A stretch of 64,000 nucleotides of DNA from Rhabdaerophilum sp. SD176 (GCF_030143245.1 NZ_JARJNS010000006.1:62001-126000); one strand, 5' to 3'. Counted from the stretch's first letter, positions 25,939 through 34,952 are shown. Translations and numbers: made by a program. The notes: generated by a model not told the origin, from the letters alone.

Positions 25939-27384
25939 TTACAGACGGTCAAGATAGGCATCCCATAACGCGTTTCGGAACAGGAGCTTCGGGTCGATCT
26001 GGCGCTTGCGGGCCGCAAAAAGGGGCGCGCCGGGATAGATCGAGAGAAACTGGTCCGGGCGTGCATGCAGGCGATAGGGCAAATAATAGCTGCCGCCAAT
26101 GTTCCCGACCATGTCGATCAGCGCTTCGGTGGTGGCGATCATATCGGTTTCGCCATTCGGATTGTTCTTCTGCGAGAAGGACATGACGGCGGCGATCCGG
26201 TCCGTGGTGGCATAGGAAAGCAGACTTGTGGAATCGCGCTTCACATGGCGCAGAGTGACATTGAGGAACTCGGCCGAGGCCCGGGGGATAATGCGCCGGC
26301 AGCCCTCGACAAAGGCGCCAAACTGATCGGGCGCGATGAAATACTCATGCAGAATATCCGTCCGGCGGTAATCCCGGTTCGCGAGGTTCAGCACAGGCTC
26401 GTTCATCAGGCTGTTCCGCGAGGAAATACCGGAGGACAGCGTCGGCCCAGCTGTCTTTTCCATGAACCAGCGTAGGCTCTTGCCCCATTCCCGTTCGACC
26501 TGAGCCCGATAGACGCGGCGTGAGAAGCCGCTCAACGCGCTTTCCCGCGTGGCCGGCGGCAAACCGGCAGCGGGAACAGGCTCGCGCCGATAGGTGACGA
26601 GCAAAGCCTCCTCAAAGAAGCTGCCGCGTTCGACATTGAGGCGGCCATAGATCATCGGCACGGCAGGATCATTGGCAGCGGCGATGAAGCGCGGCGCAAA
26701 TTCGCCTGCCGGCATGGCCTCGAATTTCGGGCGGAGGAGCATGTTCTCGACCATCTCGACGTCAAGGTCGAGGATAATGCCGAAAGCGCCATATCCGCCC
26801 ATGGCGAGGCCGAAAAGCTCGGGATTCTCCTCGCGCGAGCAGCGGATGATCGTGCCATCGGCCAGCATGATCCGGAAGGCGCGCACCGTCGCACCGAAGG
26901 GGCCGTAGGGCGTTGGCCAGCCATGCGCATTGACCGAGAAGGTCGCCGCCACACCGAAATCGCTGTTCGACTGCATCACAGCCGGCGAGAAACCCTGGGG
27001 ATCGAGCGTTGCGATCACCTGATGCCAGCGCGTGCCGCCCGCCGTGCGAAACTGCTTGCCGGCGCGGTCCAGCTCAGTCTGGTTGATGTCGAGCGTCATG
27101 GCCACGCCATCACGGATGAGGGCCTGCCCGCCCATCGAATGGCGCGCGGCACCCACGCAAACCGGGCGTCCCTCGCCTTCAGCGGCCTTGAGTTCGCGCC
27201 GTAGCGCTGCCACGAGATCGGCCTCGGCGTTGCGGGCGTGCCAGTGCCGCGCCACCGGCGTGGGGTTCAATCGGCTGGCATCGTTCATGATCAGCCGTGT
27301 CTGCCCGCGCGAGACGCGCGGCAGGGTGGAAAAGGCAATCGCCCCGGCCCCTGCCATCACGGCACGCCGCGTCATTTTCGGCAT
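25939..27384 (-). CDS. Tat-exported FAD-linked oxidase (VAO/PCMH family)
   Basis: This 481-residue flavoprotein starts with a twin-arginine signal (MTRRAVMAGAGAIAFSTLP). The VAO-type FAD domain includes VCVGAARHSMGGQAL, where the His is positioned to carry covalent FAD. It continues with GGTRWHQVIATLDPQG and NAHGWPTPYGPFGATV, and ends with the ALO-like KRQIDPKLLFRNALWDAYL. It resembles aldonolactone or alditol oxidases, but the substrate is unknown. A strong GGGGAGGTG ribosome site precedes the ATG. It heads a four-gene operon with membrane proteins and is divergent from the pdxA-like gene, so it may oxidise a related sugar acid in the periplasm. Confidence 0.82.
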   Translation of the reverse strand: MPKMTRRAVMAGAGAIAFSTLPRVSRGQTRLIMNDASRLNPTPVARHWHARNAEADLVAALRRELKAAEGEGRPVCVGAARHSMGGQALIRDGVAMTLDINQTELDRAGKQFRTAGGTRWHQVIATLDPQGFSPAVMQSNSDFGVAATFSVNAHGWPTPYGPFGATVRAFRIMLADGTIIRCSREENPELFGLAMGGYGAFGIILDLDVEMVENMLLRPKFEAMPAGEFAPRFIAAANDPAVPMIYGRLNVERGSFFEEALLVTYRREPVPAAGLPPATRESALSGFSRRVYRAQVEREWGKSLRWFMEKTAGPTLSSGISSRNSLMNEPVLNLANRDYRRTDILHEYFIAPDQFGAFVEGCRRIIPRASAEFLNVTLRHVKRDSTSLLSYATTDRIAAVMSFSQKNNPNGETDMIATTEALIDMVGNIGGSYYLPYRLHARPDQFLSIYPGAPLFAARKRQIDPKLLFRNALWDAYLDRL

Positions 27385-27507
27385 GGTCACCTCCCCCGGG
27401 GAATCGCACCGTCCAACCTGCCGGAGGATACAGATTGTCGGCGACGGGCCAAGCGATGCCGAGCCGGCCTGTTTGCGGCTCCTTTCGCACAAAAGATCGC
27501 GCACGCT

Positions 27508-27520
27508 GTATACAGCATAC
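27508..27520. promoter_or_regulatory. GTATGCNGCATAC-type operator, pdxA-like / FAD-oxidase promoter region
   Basis: GTATACAGCATAC differs at one half-site base from the consensus palindrome seen at 31768, 33230 and 40921. It lies 81 bp before the pdxA-like ATG and 123 bp before the divergent FAD-oxidase ATG. It is probably bound by the GntR regulator encoded at 33462. Confidence 0.6.
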
Positions 27521-27601
27521 TTGACCAATCCGGGTGAGGTTTCTAGGTTAGGCTCCGAGGTGGTTTCCCACCGCCCCCGCCCTTCTGAAGGAGTTTCGAC
27601 A

Positions 27602-28612
27602 ATGGATGCCAGCCGGCCTGTCCTTGCCCATGTGATCGGCTGTCCGGCGGGCATCGGCCCGGAACTTTCCGCCCGCATCCTCAGCGACAGCGACATCAAT
27701 GCCGCCGCGCGGATCATCGCGATCGGCGATGCGCGGGTGCTTGCGGCCGGCGCGCGGGCCGCAGGCGTGACTGTCTCCCTGCCGACCATCGGCGATGGCG
27801 ATCCGATCCCCGCCAGCAACGGCCCGGTGCTGATCGACATGGCCCATCTCGACCCTGCCACGATCCGCCCTGGCGAATTGCAGAAGCCGGCGGGCGATGC
27901 GGCGATGGCGAATTTCCGCAAGGGGCTGGCCTTGGCCAAGGCCGGGCTTGTGGACGGGGTGACCTTCTCGCCCTTCAACAAGGCGTCGATGCGGCTCTCC
28001 TACCCCGCCTATGAGGATGAGGTCGTGTTCATGAACGAGTTCCTCGATTTCAAGGGAACCGCGAGCGAGTTCAACATCCTGCCGGATCTCTGGAATGCCC
28101 GCGTCACCTCGCATGTGCCGATTTCCGGCGTTGCCGCGCTGATCACCGCCGAGAATGTGACCCGCGCCCTGCGGTTGACCGATCAGGCGATGCGGGCCGC
28201 CGGCTGGTCGCGGCCGCGCATTGCCGTGGCCGGGCTCAACCCCCATGCCGGGGATGGCGGGAATTTCGGCCGCGAGGATATCGATGTACTGGAGCCCGTG
28301 GTGGCTGCCGGCCAGCGTGAGGGCATTGCCTGCGCAGGCCCCTTCCCGTCCGACACGGTTTTCGTCCGGGCGCGCAAGGGCGAATTCGATGCCGTGCTGA
28401 CGATGTATCACGATCAGGGCCAGATCGCGATGAAGCTGATCGGTTTTGACCAGGGCGTGACTGTCCTCGGTGGCTACCCCTTCCCCATCGCCACGGCTGC
28501 CCATGGCTCGGCCTATGACATTGCCGGCAAGGGCATCGCCAATCCCGATGCGATGAGGAATGCGATGGGAATCGCAACGCGCATGGCCGCCGCCCGCCGC
28601 CGGGCGGCCTGA
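27602..28612 (+). CDS. pdxA: PdxA-family NAD-dependent dehydrogenase (catabolic PdxA2-like)
   Basis: This 336-residue member of the 4-hydroxythreonine-4-phosphate dehydrogenase family has the metal-binding His residues in VTSHVPISG, YHDQGQIAMKL and TAAHGSAYDIAGKG, plus LNPHAGDGGNFG. PdxA makes vitamin B6 precursors, but paralogues work in catabolism (D-threonate-4-phosphate dehydrogenase PdxA2; TphB of terephthalate degradation). Its place next to tctCBA and under the regional operator favours a catabolic role. The DUF1537-type kinase that normally accompanies PdxA2 is absent here. A strong terminator follows the gene. Confidence 0.82.
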   Translation: MDASRPVLAHVIGCPAGIGPELSARILSDSDINAAARIIAIGDARVLAAGARAAGVTVSLPTIGDGDPIPASNGPVLIDMAHLDPATIRPGELQKPAGDAAMANFRKGLALAKAGLVDGVTFSPFNKASMRLSYPAYEDEVVFMNEFLDFKGTASEFNILPDLWNARVTSHVPISGVAALITAENVTRALRLTDQAMRAAGWSRPRIAVAGLNPHAGDGGNFGREDIDVLEPVVAAGQREGIACAGPFPSDTVFVRARKGEFDAVLTMYHDQGQIAMKLIGFDQGVTVLGGYPFPIATAAHGSAYDIAGKGIANPDAMRNAMGIATRMAAARRRAA

Positions 28613-28637
28613 GCAACTTTCCAAGCCTTTAGGGATG

Positions 28638-28666
28638 AAAAACGCCGCCTTTCCGGGCGGCGTTTT
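28638..28666. terminator. Bidirectional rho-independent terminator
   Basis: An 11-bp stem pairs AAAACGCCGCC (28639-28649) with GGCGGCGTTTT (28656-28666), with A and T runs at the two feet. It lies between the convergent pdxA-like and tctA genes and can serve both strands. Confidence 0.85.
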
Positions 28667-28695
28667 CGTTTGATCCTGCGAAAGGCGCTCGCCCT

Positions 28696-30195
28696 TCAGA
28701 CCCGCGAGGGCCGGAGCCGCTGGCGCAGTGTCCCGAGGAGAGGCCAAAAGAGCAGGACGAGGCCGAGCAGCATCAGGCCCGTGACCAGCGGGTTGGACCA
28801 GAAGATCGTCAGCGATCCCTTCGACATGATCATCGATTGCCGGAAAGCATCTTCTGCCTTGTCGCCGATCACCATGGCGAGGATCAGCGGCGCGATCGGG
28901 TAGTCGAGCTTCTTGAACACATAGCCCAGCACGCCAAAGGCCAGGGCCAACCAGAGATCGAAAGGCCGCCCGGCGATCGTGTAGGCCCCGATGAAGCAGA
29001 CGACGACGATAAGCGGGCCGATAATGGCAAAGGGGATGCGCAGGATCGAGGCGAAGAGCGGCACCGTGGCGAGAACCAGCACGACCGCCACGACATTGCC
29101 GAGATACATCGAGGCAATCAGGCCCCAGACGAAATCCGGCCTTTCGACGAACAGCATCGGCCCGGGATTGAGGCCCCAGATCATCAGCCCGCCGAGCATG
29201 ACGGCGGCGGTGGCGGAGCCCGGCAGGCCGAGCGCCATCATCGGCAGCATCGCCGAGGTGCCGGCAGAGTGATCGGCCGTTTCGGGTGCGATCACGCCAT
29301 CCGGCTCACCCTTGCCGAAATTGGCGCGATAGGCCGAGAAGCGCTTGGCCAGACCGTAGGACATGAAGGAGGCCGCCGTCGGGCCGCCCGGCGTGATGCC
29401 CATCCAGCAACCGACAATGGACGAGCGCAGCAACGTCGCCCAGTGCTTCGGCATCTGCGCCGCTGTCCGCAGCACATCGCGCGGGGTGATCTTTGCGCGG
29501 ATGCCGTCAAGCTTCAGCCCGTCTTCGATGGTCAGGATCAATTCGCCGATACCGAACAGGCCGATCACCGCCACGAGGAAGCTGATGCCTGCCAGCAGCA
29601 CATCGAAGCCGAATGTCAGCCTCAGGCTTCCCGAGACCGAATCCATGCCGACGCCGGCCAGCGAGAAACCGAGGGCGATCGAGACCGCGGCCTTCAAAGG
29701 AGGGGCGCCGGACAGGCCGACAAAGCTGGCAAAGGCCAGGAAATAGACACCGAAGAATTCCGGCGAGGAGAATTTCAGCGCGAATTGCGTCACCCAGCCG
29801 GAAAGCGCGGTGATCAGCAGGACGCCCACGATCGCGCCGAAACCGGCCGAGAGAAAGGCAAAGCTGAGGGCCTCGGTGGCGCGGCCATTCTGCGCCATCG
29901 GATAGCCGTCAAAGGTTGTCGCAACAGAAGAGGGCTCGCCCGGGATGTTGAACAGGATCGACGTGGTCGAGCCGCCGAACAGCGCGCCCCAATACATGCT
30001 TGTCAGCAGGATAATGGCCGAGACAGGGTCCATCGTGAACGTGAGCGGCAGCAGGAGCGAGACGCCGTTCGGGGCGCCCAGCCCCGGAAGGACACCGACA
30101 AGGATGCCGAGCAGCACGCCGATCACCATCAGCATGACGTGATACCAGGTCAGTGCGACGCCGAACCCATGCAGGAGGCCGGAAAATCCATCCAT
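28696..30195 (-). CDS. tctA: Tripartite tricarboxylate transporter large permease (TctA)
   Basis: This 499-residue membrane subunit of a TTT importer has about 12 helices with the TctA signatures GVLPGLGAPNGVSLLLPLTF, TSILFNIPGEPSSVATTFDGYPMA and GMDSVSGSLRLTFGFD. Transport is driven by the ion gradient, with ligand supplied by TctC. It is co-transcribed with tctC and tctB; the tctB stop is 7 bp upstream of its ATG. Typical cargoes are di- and tricarboxylates or aromatic acids; the actual one is unknown. Confidence 0.95.
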   Translation of the reverse strand: MDGFSGLLHGFGVALTWYHVMLMVIGVLLGILVGVLPGLGAPNGVSLLLPLTFTMDPVSAIILLTSMYWGALFGGSTTSILFNIPGEPSSVATTFDGYPMAQNGRATEALSFAFLSAGFGAIVGVLLITALSGWVTQFALKFSSPEFFGVYFLAFASFVGLSGAPPLKAAVSIALGFSLAGVGMDSVSGSLRLTFGFDVLLAGISFLVAVIGLFGIGELILTIEDGLKLDGIRAKITPRDVLRTAAQMPKHWATLLRSSIVGCWMGITPGGPTAASFMSYGLAKRFSAYRANFGKGEPDGVIAPETADHSAGTSAMLPMMALGLPGSATAAVMLGGLMIWGLNPGPMLFVERPDFVWGLIASMYLGNVVAVVLVLATVPLFASILRIPFAIIGPLIVVVCFIGAYTIAGRPFDLWLALAFGVLGYVFKKLDYPIAPLILAMVIGDKAEDAFRQSMIMSKGSLTIFWSNPLVTGLMLLGLVLLFWPLLGTLRQRLRPSRV

Positions 30196-30202
30196 GGCAA
30201 CC

Positions 30203-30691
30203 TCACAGCCCCAGCCAGGCTTCGAGGGGGCCTTTCAGCATGCCGACCTTGAAGACCCGCTCGATCAGCAGATAGGCGAGGAACGGTGTCGCCAGGGCGA
30301 TGAGGCCAGCCTTGAGCATGGGGTAGCGGTTCTGCAGCACGAGCGTGCCGAACAGATAGAGTGCCATTCCGACATAGAGGCCGAGCATCAGGCTGACGAC
30401 AACAAGGCCGAGGATCGGCAGCGTGAAGCCGAGGACGAGCCGCAGCTGCTCCGGCTTCAGGAATGCATGCTCCGCCCAGCGCGGGGGCCGAAGGCGAGGC
30501 AAGGTCGCGCGCAGGGCATTGGCGAGGCTCGCCAGCAGGATGATGATCCCCATGTAGAAGGGGAAGGCGCCCGGCTCCGGGCCGGAAGGCGACCAGCCGA
30601 CACCGTATTCCATCGCACCGATGATGGTTATGACGCCGATGACGGCCAGAAAGGCCGCCATCCCGAGTTCCGCCTGCCAGCGTGCAACCAT
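30203..30691 (-). CDS. tctB: Tripartite tricarboxylate transporter small permease (TctB)
   Basis: This 162-residue four-helix subunit has the TctB pattern. The first helix (LGMAAFLAVIGVITIIGAMEYGVGWSPSGPEPGAFPFY) contains the G-x-G-PGxFP loop. The remaining helices end with PFLAYLLIERVFKVGMLKGP. It lies between tctC (12 bp) and tctA (7 bp). It assists TctA in the membrane. Confidence 0.92.
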   Translation of the reverse strand: MVARWQAELGMAAFLAVIGVITIIGAMEYGVGWSPSGPEPGAFPFYMGIIILLASLANALRATLPRLRPPRWAEHAFLKPEQLRLVLGFTLPILGLVVVSLMLGLYVGMALYLFGTLVLQNRYPMLKAGLIALATPFLAYLLIERVFKVGMLKGPLEAWLGL

Positions 30692-30703
30692 TGCCCGCTG
30701 CCC

Positions 30704-31696
30704 TTATTTCACGATCCAGCCTTCGCGCTCGAACACTTCGCGCGAGAGCTTGTCGTCATTGGCAACGAATGCTTTCAGGCTGTCACCCGAAAGGAACTGG
30801 CCGGTCTGGACGGTGCGGGCGATGTATTCCTTCCATTCCGGGGTTTCCGAGACCTTCTTCAGGACCCCCTCATAGAACTGGACCGCGCCGGCAGGCGTAC
30901 CAGCCGGGAGCCAGACCGTGCGCGGCATCTGGAAGCGTTCGACCGGGATCCCGGCTTCCTTGCAGGTCGGGATATCGGCCCAGCCCTGCGTTTCGGTGAC
31001 TTTCGGACCGGCCGGCAGGCGCGCCGGCGAGAAGACGCAGAGCGGGCGGACCTGCCCGGCCTTCCACTGGCCGATGCTCTCGTTCGGGTTGTTGGTATGC
31101 GAGTTGATATGCCCCCCGGCGAGCTGGGTGCCGACCGCGCCACCGCCCTGGAACGGGACATAGATGAATTTTGCACCCGTAACTGTGGAGAGGATGCTGG
31201 TCAGCGTCTGGTCAGTATCCTTCGACTGGCTGCCGCCCATCTTGTAGGTCTCGGGCTTGGCCTTGACCGCCTCGATATAGTCCTTGGCGGTCTTGTAGGG
31301 CGCATCCGCCTTGACCCAGAGCAGGAACTCGTCGAGGGCCAACGCGGCCACCGGCGTCAGGTCCGAGAACTTGTAGCCGAGCTTGGCGACATAGGGCAGC
31401 AGATAGGCATTGTTGGTGCCGAAAATGACCTTGTTGGGGTCGCCGGCGGCCGTCTTGGACACAAGATAGCCTTCCGCACCCGAACCGCCGCCCTTGTTGC
31501 TGACGACGATCGGCTGGTCGATCAGCTTGTACTTCAGGATGATCGACTGGATCATCCGGGTGAAATTGTCGGTGCCGCCGCCCGGGCTGGACGTCACGAC
31601 GAATTCGACCGGCTTGGTCGGCTGCCAGCCTTGCGCAGCCGCGCCAGCCATGCCGGCGGCCAGGAAGCCCAGCGCTATTCCTAATTTGCGTGCCAT
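30704..31696 (-). CDS. tctC: Tripartite tricarboxylate transporter substrate-binding protein (TctC/BugT)
   Basis: This 330-residue periplasmic receptor of the Bug family has a signal peptide (LGIALGFLAAGMAGAAAQ). The loops KPVEFVVTSSPGGGTDNFTR and VVSNKGGGSGAEGY are the two ligand-gripping segments of Bug proteins. It is the first gene of tctCBA and is divergent from the SAF-domain oxidoreductase. The operator at 31768 lies 71 bp before its start, which fits induction together with the catabolic genes. Confidence 0.93.
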   Translation of the reverse strand: MARKLGIALGFLAAGMAGAAAQGWQPTKPVEFVVTSSPGGGTDNFTRMIQSIILKYKLIDQPIVVSNKGGGSGAEGYLVSKTAAGDPNKVIFGTNNAYLLPYVAKLGYKFSDLTPVAALALDEFLLWVKADAPYKTAKDYIEAVKAKPETYKMGGSQSKDTDQTLTSILSTVTGAKFIYVPFQGGGAVGTQLAGGHINSHTNNPNESIGQWKAGQVRPLCVFSPARLPAGPKVTETQGWADIPTCKEAGIPVERFQMPRTVWLPAGTPAGAVQFYEGVLKKVSETPEWKEYIARTVQTGQFLSGDSLKAFVANDDKLSREVFEREGWIVK

Positions 31697-31767
31697 TCTT
31701 TCCTCCCATTGCTCATGCTTCGCCACAGGCCCTTGAGCGGCCTGCCTTGTGACAACTTGTCATAACT

Positions 31768-31780
31768 GTATGCAGCATGC
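31768..31780. promoter_or_regulatory. GTATGCNGCATAC-type operator, tctC / oxidoreductase divergent promoter
   Basis: GTATGCAGCATGC has one mismatch to the consensus palindrome. It lies 37 bp before the oxidoreductase ATG and 71 bp before the tctC ATG, so one site could control both transcripts. Confidence 0.6.
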
Positions 31781-31817
31781 AACATTCATCCTGTTCCCGT
31801 AAACAGGATCCCCCGCC

Positions 31818-33209
31818 ATGAACCATCACCATCGATTTGCCGAGCTCGCTGCCCCGGTCAGCCTCTGCGTGATCGGAAGCGGGCAATTCGGGCTGAGCCT
31901 GATCACGCAGGCGCGCCATATTCCGCGCCTCGCGCCGCGTATCGCCGTCGACCTGACAGCGGAAACCGCCGGCCGCGCCTTCGTGGCTGCCGGGCATGAT
32001 CCGCATGATGTGGCCTTGTGCATGACCGACCGCGAGGCCCAGGCCGCGCATCAGGCGGGGAAGCTCGTTGCAGCCGGCAGCCTCGATATCGTTCTTGACC
32101 TGCCGTTCGACATTCTCGTCGAAGCGACGGGGCATCCGGAAGCGGCGGCGCGCCACAGCCTCGCGGCCATCGACTCGCAGCGCCACGTCCTGCTTGTCAG
32201 CAAGGAAGCCGATTCCGTGGCCGGACCGATCCTCGCCCGCAAGGCGCGGGCCAATGGCGTCCGTATCGCCCCGGTGGATGGTGATCAGCCAAGCCTTCTG
32301 ATCGATCTCGTGACCTGGGCAGAGATACTCGGCTTCGAGATTCTCTGTGCCGGCAAATCCAGCGAATATGATTTCGTGGTCGACCCTGCATCCGACAGCG
32401 TCACCTGCAACGGCGTTCCGGCGCGGATCGAGGGCATTGGCGCTGCCTGGAATGACCCGGCGCTGCCGGCCGCGGACCGCGCGGCACACCGTGCCAGCCT
32501 GCTCGGCCGGCATTTCCCGCTGCGCGCGGTGCCCGATCTCTGCGAGATGACTCTGGTCGCCAATGCGACCGGTCTTGTCGCCGACCGGGCGGGGTTCCAT
32601 TGCCCTGTGGCCCGCATCCCCGAGATTGCCGAGCTTTTCCGACCGCAGGAGATGGCAGGGCTCCTCTCCGGCAGATGCCGGCTGGATGTGTTCCACCATA
32701 TCCGACTTGCCGATGAAGCGAGCTTTGCCGGCGGTGTCTTTGTCTGCGTCCGGTGCCAGGACCGGACGGCCTGGCAAGTGCTGGCGGAGAAGGGCCATGC
32801 CGTCAGCCGGGACGGCCAAACCGCGATGATCTACCTCCCGCGCCACCTGCTCGGGCTGGAGGCTGCGACCAGCCTGTTCGATCTCGCCGCCTCGGGCGAA
32901 ACGCCCTACGGGCCGGATTACGCACCGAGGCAGGATCTCGTCGCGGTGACAACTCGCCCCCTTGTTGCCGGCACTGTGCTGGAGGCTCGCGGCCATCACC
33001 ACACGATTGATGGCGTCACAGCCGAAATGCGCCCTGCCCTGCCGCTCTTGGCAGCGGCCACGACGCCATATTATCTGGTCGCCAACCGCGTTCTGGCACG
33101 TGACCTGCCGGCCGGACAGGCGATCCGGCTTTCCGACCTCGCGATCGAGCCGAAGTCGACCTTGCTCGACCTGCGCCTTCAGCAAGACGCAGCCTTCCTC
33201 GGCGCTTGA
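31818..33209 (+). CDS. NAD(P)-binding oxidoreductase with C-terminal SAF domain (COG4091-like)
   Basis: This 463-residue protein belongs to the group annotated as 'predicted homoserine dehydrogenase with SAF domain'. An N-terminal Rossmann motif (LCVIGSGQFGLSLITQA) is followed by a GFO/homoserine-dehydrogenase-like middle. The SAF unit at about residues 390-455 reads YYLVANRVLARDLPAGQAIRLSDLAIEP. True homoserine dehydrogenase activity is doubtful. SAF domains often accompany sugar-acid enzymes, which fits the surrounding carboxylate catabolism. It is divergent from tctC with an operator between. The reaction cannot be assigned from sequence. Confidence 0.75.
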   Translation: MNHHHRFAELAAPVSLCVIGSGQFGLSLITQARHIPRLAPRIAVDLTAETAGRAFVAAGHDPHDVALCMTDREAQAAHQAGKLVAAGSLDIVLDLPFDILVEATGHPEAAARHSLAAIDSQRHVLLVSKEADSVAGPILARKARANGVRIAPVDGDQPSLLIDLVTWAEILGFEILCAGKSSEYDFVVDPASDSVTCNGVPARIEGIGAAWNDPALPAADRAAHRASLLGRHFPLRAVPDLCEMTLVANATGLVADRAGFHCPVARIPEIAELFRPQEMAGLLSGRCRLDVFHHIRLADEASFAGGVFVCVRCQDRTAWQVLAEKGHAVSRDGQTAMIYLPRHLLGLEAATSLFDLAASGETPYGPDYAPRQDLVAVTTRPLVAGTVLEARGHHHTIDGVTAEMRPALPLLAAATTPYYLVANRVLARDLPAGQAIRLSDLAIEPKSTLLDLRLQQDAAFLGA

Positions 33210-33229
33210 CAGGTTACACGTCACGCTCT

Positions 33230-33242
33230 GTATTCTGCATAC
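33230..33242. promoter_or_regulatory. GTATGCNGCATAC-type operator before the GntR gene
   Basis: GTATTCTGCATAC has one mismatch to the consensus. It sits within a longer inverted repeat TCTGTAT-N5-ATACAGA (33227-33245), 20 bp after the oxidoreductase stop and upstream of the GntR gene, which suggests autoregulation. Confidence 0.6.
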
Positions 33243-33461
33243 AGAGAGGATTGGTTGCGCCTTCCCGGTGGGCACGCCAGCGGAACGGCGAGGACCCGGC
33301 AGCGAAGCGCCTGCATTTTCGGCCTCTTTGCTGAAAATTCAGGGGGCAGAACCGGATCTACGCCGGATTTATGCCATCAAGGGTCGGCTGGGGTTCTAGA
33401 AATCGAATCCCGGTTCTGGCAACAAGGAAACGCGACAGGGAAGCGCGACGCGAGGGGAAAC

Positions 33462-34160
33462 GTGGCCGATTCCGGAAAAAAGACCTGGGCCGTCTCCGAC
33501 GAAGCCATGGATGGCGTGCAACGGATCACGCGGGTGACGCTGCATGATGCGGTGCTCAACCAGCTCCGCGACATGATCATCGAGGGCAAGCTGCCGCCCG
33601 GCACGCGGATCAACGAGGGGCCGGTCGGCGCCTCGCTCGGCGTTTCGCGCACGCCGTTGCGCGAAGCCATCAAGACGCTGGCCAGTGAAGGCCTGGTAGA
33701 AATCCTTCCGGCCAAGGGCGCGATTGTCCGGCGATTCTCGGAGAAGGACATCCGCGACATTCTCGACGTGCTCAAAACCCTGGAGCAGCTCGCCGCCCGG
33801 CTGACCTGCGCCCATGCGAGCGATGCCGAGATCGCGGAAATCGCCGATCTGCACAAGCAGATGCTGCGGCTCTATGCGGACCGCAACCGGCTGGCCTATT
33901 TCAAGCTCAATCAGGAAATCCATTCGGCGATTGTCCGGGCCAGCGGCAACAATGCCCTCACCCAGGTGCATGAGCAGCTTCAGGCGCGGATCAAGCGGGT
34001 GCGGTTCATCGGGAATGAGTTGCCGGAACGCTGGGCCGGCGCCGTGGCCGAGCACGAGGAAATGAACCTCGCGCTGCTGGCACGGGACGGCGAGAAATTG
34101 TCGGAAGTGCTCGGCCGGCACCTCGACAAGACGCTCGACCGCGTCCGCGACGCGATTTGA
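33462..34160 (+). CDS. GntR-family regulator, FCD (FadR) subgroup, likely regional regulator
   Basis: This 232-residue regulator has a winged helix (RDMIIEGKLPPGTRINEGPVGASLGVSRTPLREAIKTLASEGLVEI, about residues 33-80) and a helical FCD domain with LNQEIHSAIVRAS, EHEEMNLALL and GRHLDKTL, the His positions typical of metal-binding FCD proteins. GTG 33462, with GAGGGG seven bases upstream, is the best start; ATG 33507 is an alternative. It is convergent with the enoyl-CoA hydratase gene (6 bp). The shared palindrome in four nearby promoters, including its own, is its likely target. The effector is probably a sugar acid or other carboxylate. Confidence 0.87.
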   Translation: MADSGKKTWAVSDEAMDGVQRITRVTLHDAVLNQLRDMIIEGKLPPGTRINEGPVGASLGVSRTPLREAIKTLASEGLVEILPAKGAIVRRFSEKDIRDILDVLKTLEQLAARLTCAHASDAEIAEIADLHKQMLRLYADRNRLAYFKLNQEIHSAIVRASGNNALTQVHEQLQARIKRVRFIGNELPERWAGAVAEHEEMNLALLARDGEKLSEVLGRHLDKTLDRVRDAI

Positions 34161-34166
34161 AGCCGC

Positions 34167-34952
34167 TCAGCGGCCCTTCCAGTCCGGCGGGCGCTTGGCG
34201 AGGAAGGCTTCCATGCCTTCCTTGAAGTCGCCGCTGAGATAGCAGTTCAGGATCCATTCGCTGTCATCGGGATCCCCGCCCTGCCCGATCCGGCGGAGCG
34301 ACTCCTTGGTCGCGCGGAGGGTCAACGGCGCATGACCGGCGATCAGCGCGGCGAGGCTCATCATCCGCGCGGTCAGAGCGGCGTAGTCGGGCAGGATCTC
34401 GCTGAACAGGCCGATCGCACGCCCCTCCTCCGCCTCGATCAGCCGTGCAGTGAAGATCATGTCCTTCACGCGGGCGGGGCCCAAGAGGGCATTGAGGCGC
34501 GCATAATTCCGCATCGAGAGGCAATTGCCGAGCGTCCGGGCGATCGGGAACCCGAAACGGGCGGATTCGGTGGCGATGCGGAGGTCGCAGCAGGCGGCGA
34601 TGGCTGCACCACCGCCTGTCACCGCGCCGGAGATCGCGGCAATGGTGGGAACCGGGCAGGCTTCGAGCGTGTCGAGAACGCGCTCGATCCGGTCCTCGTA
34701 GGCGAGTGCATCTTCTGGCGTGCGGAAATCGCGGAACTGGGCGATATCGGTGCCGGCGGCGAAGGCCTTGTCGCCCGCGCCGGTGAGGATCAGCGCGCGT
34801 GTGGCGCCCATGGCCTGCGGATCGGCCGCAATCCGAGCGATTTCCTCGTACATGGCGAAGGTCAGCGCGTTCCGGGCCTGCGGCCGGTTCAGAGTAATGA
34901 TACCGATCCCGTTCTCATGCGAGAATAGGATCTCGGCGGCCGCGTCGGTCAT
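34167..34952 (-). CDS. Enoyl-CoA hydratase/isomerase family protein
   Basis: This 261-residue crotonase-fold enzyme has its first oxyanion-hole loop in DKAFAAGTDIAQFRD and its second in ISGAVTGGGAAIAACCDLRIATESARFGFP. It acts on a CoA thioester, most likely the product of the CoA-transferase gene it overlaps by 4 bases. It is the last gene of the seven-gene operon starting at 40894. Whether it hydrates, isomerises or cleaves the CoA ester cannot be told from the sequence. Confidence 0.87.
   Translation of the reverse strand: MTDAAAEILFSHENGIGIITLNRPQARNALTFAMYEEIARIAADPQAMGATRALILTGAGDKAFAAGTDIAQFRDFRTPEDALAYEDRIERVLDTLEACPVPTIAAISGAVTGGGAAIAACCDLRIATESARFGFPIARTLGNCLSMRNYARLNALLGPARVKDMIFTARLIEAEEGRAIGLFSEILPDYAALTARMMSLAALIAGHAPLTLRATKESLRRIGQGGDPDDSEWILNCYLSGDFKEGMEAFLAKRPPDWKGR

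Noticed and set aside
27602-28612. Assignment of the PdxA-like gene to vitamin B6 synthesis.
   Set aside because: Its neighbours are transporters and catabolic enzymes under a GntR-type operator, with no pdxJ or ksgA nearby.
31713-33275. A 520-residue minus-strand frame opposite the SAF oxidoreductase.
   Set aside because: No motifs, and it crosses the tctC/oxidoreductase promoter and its operator.
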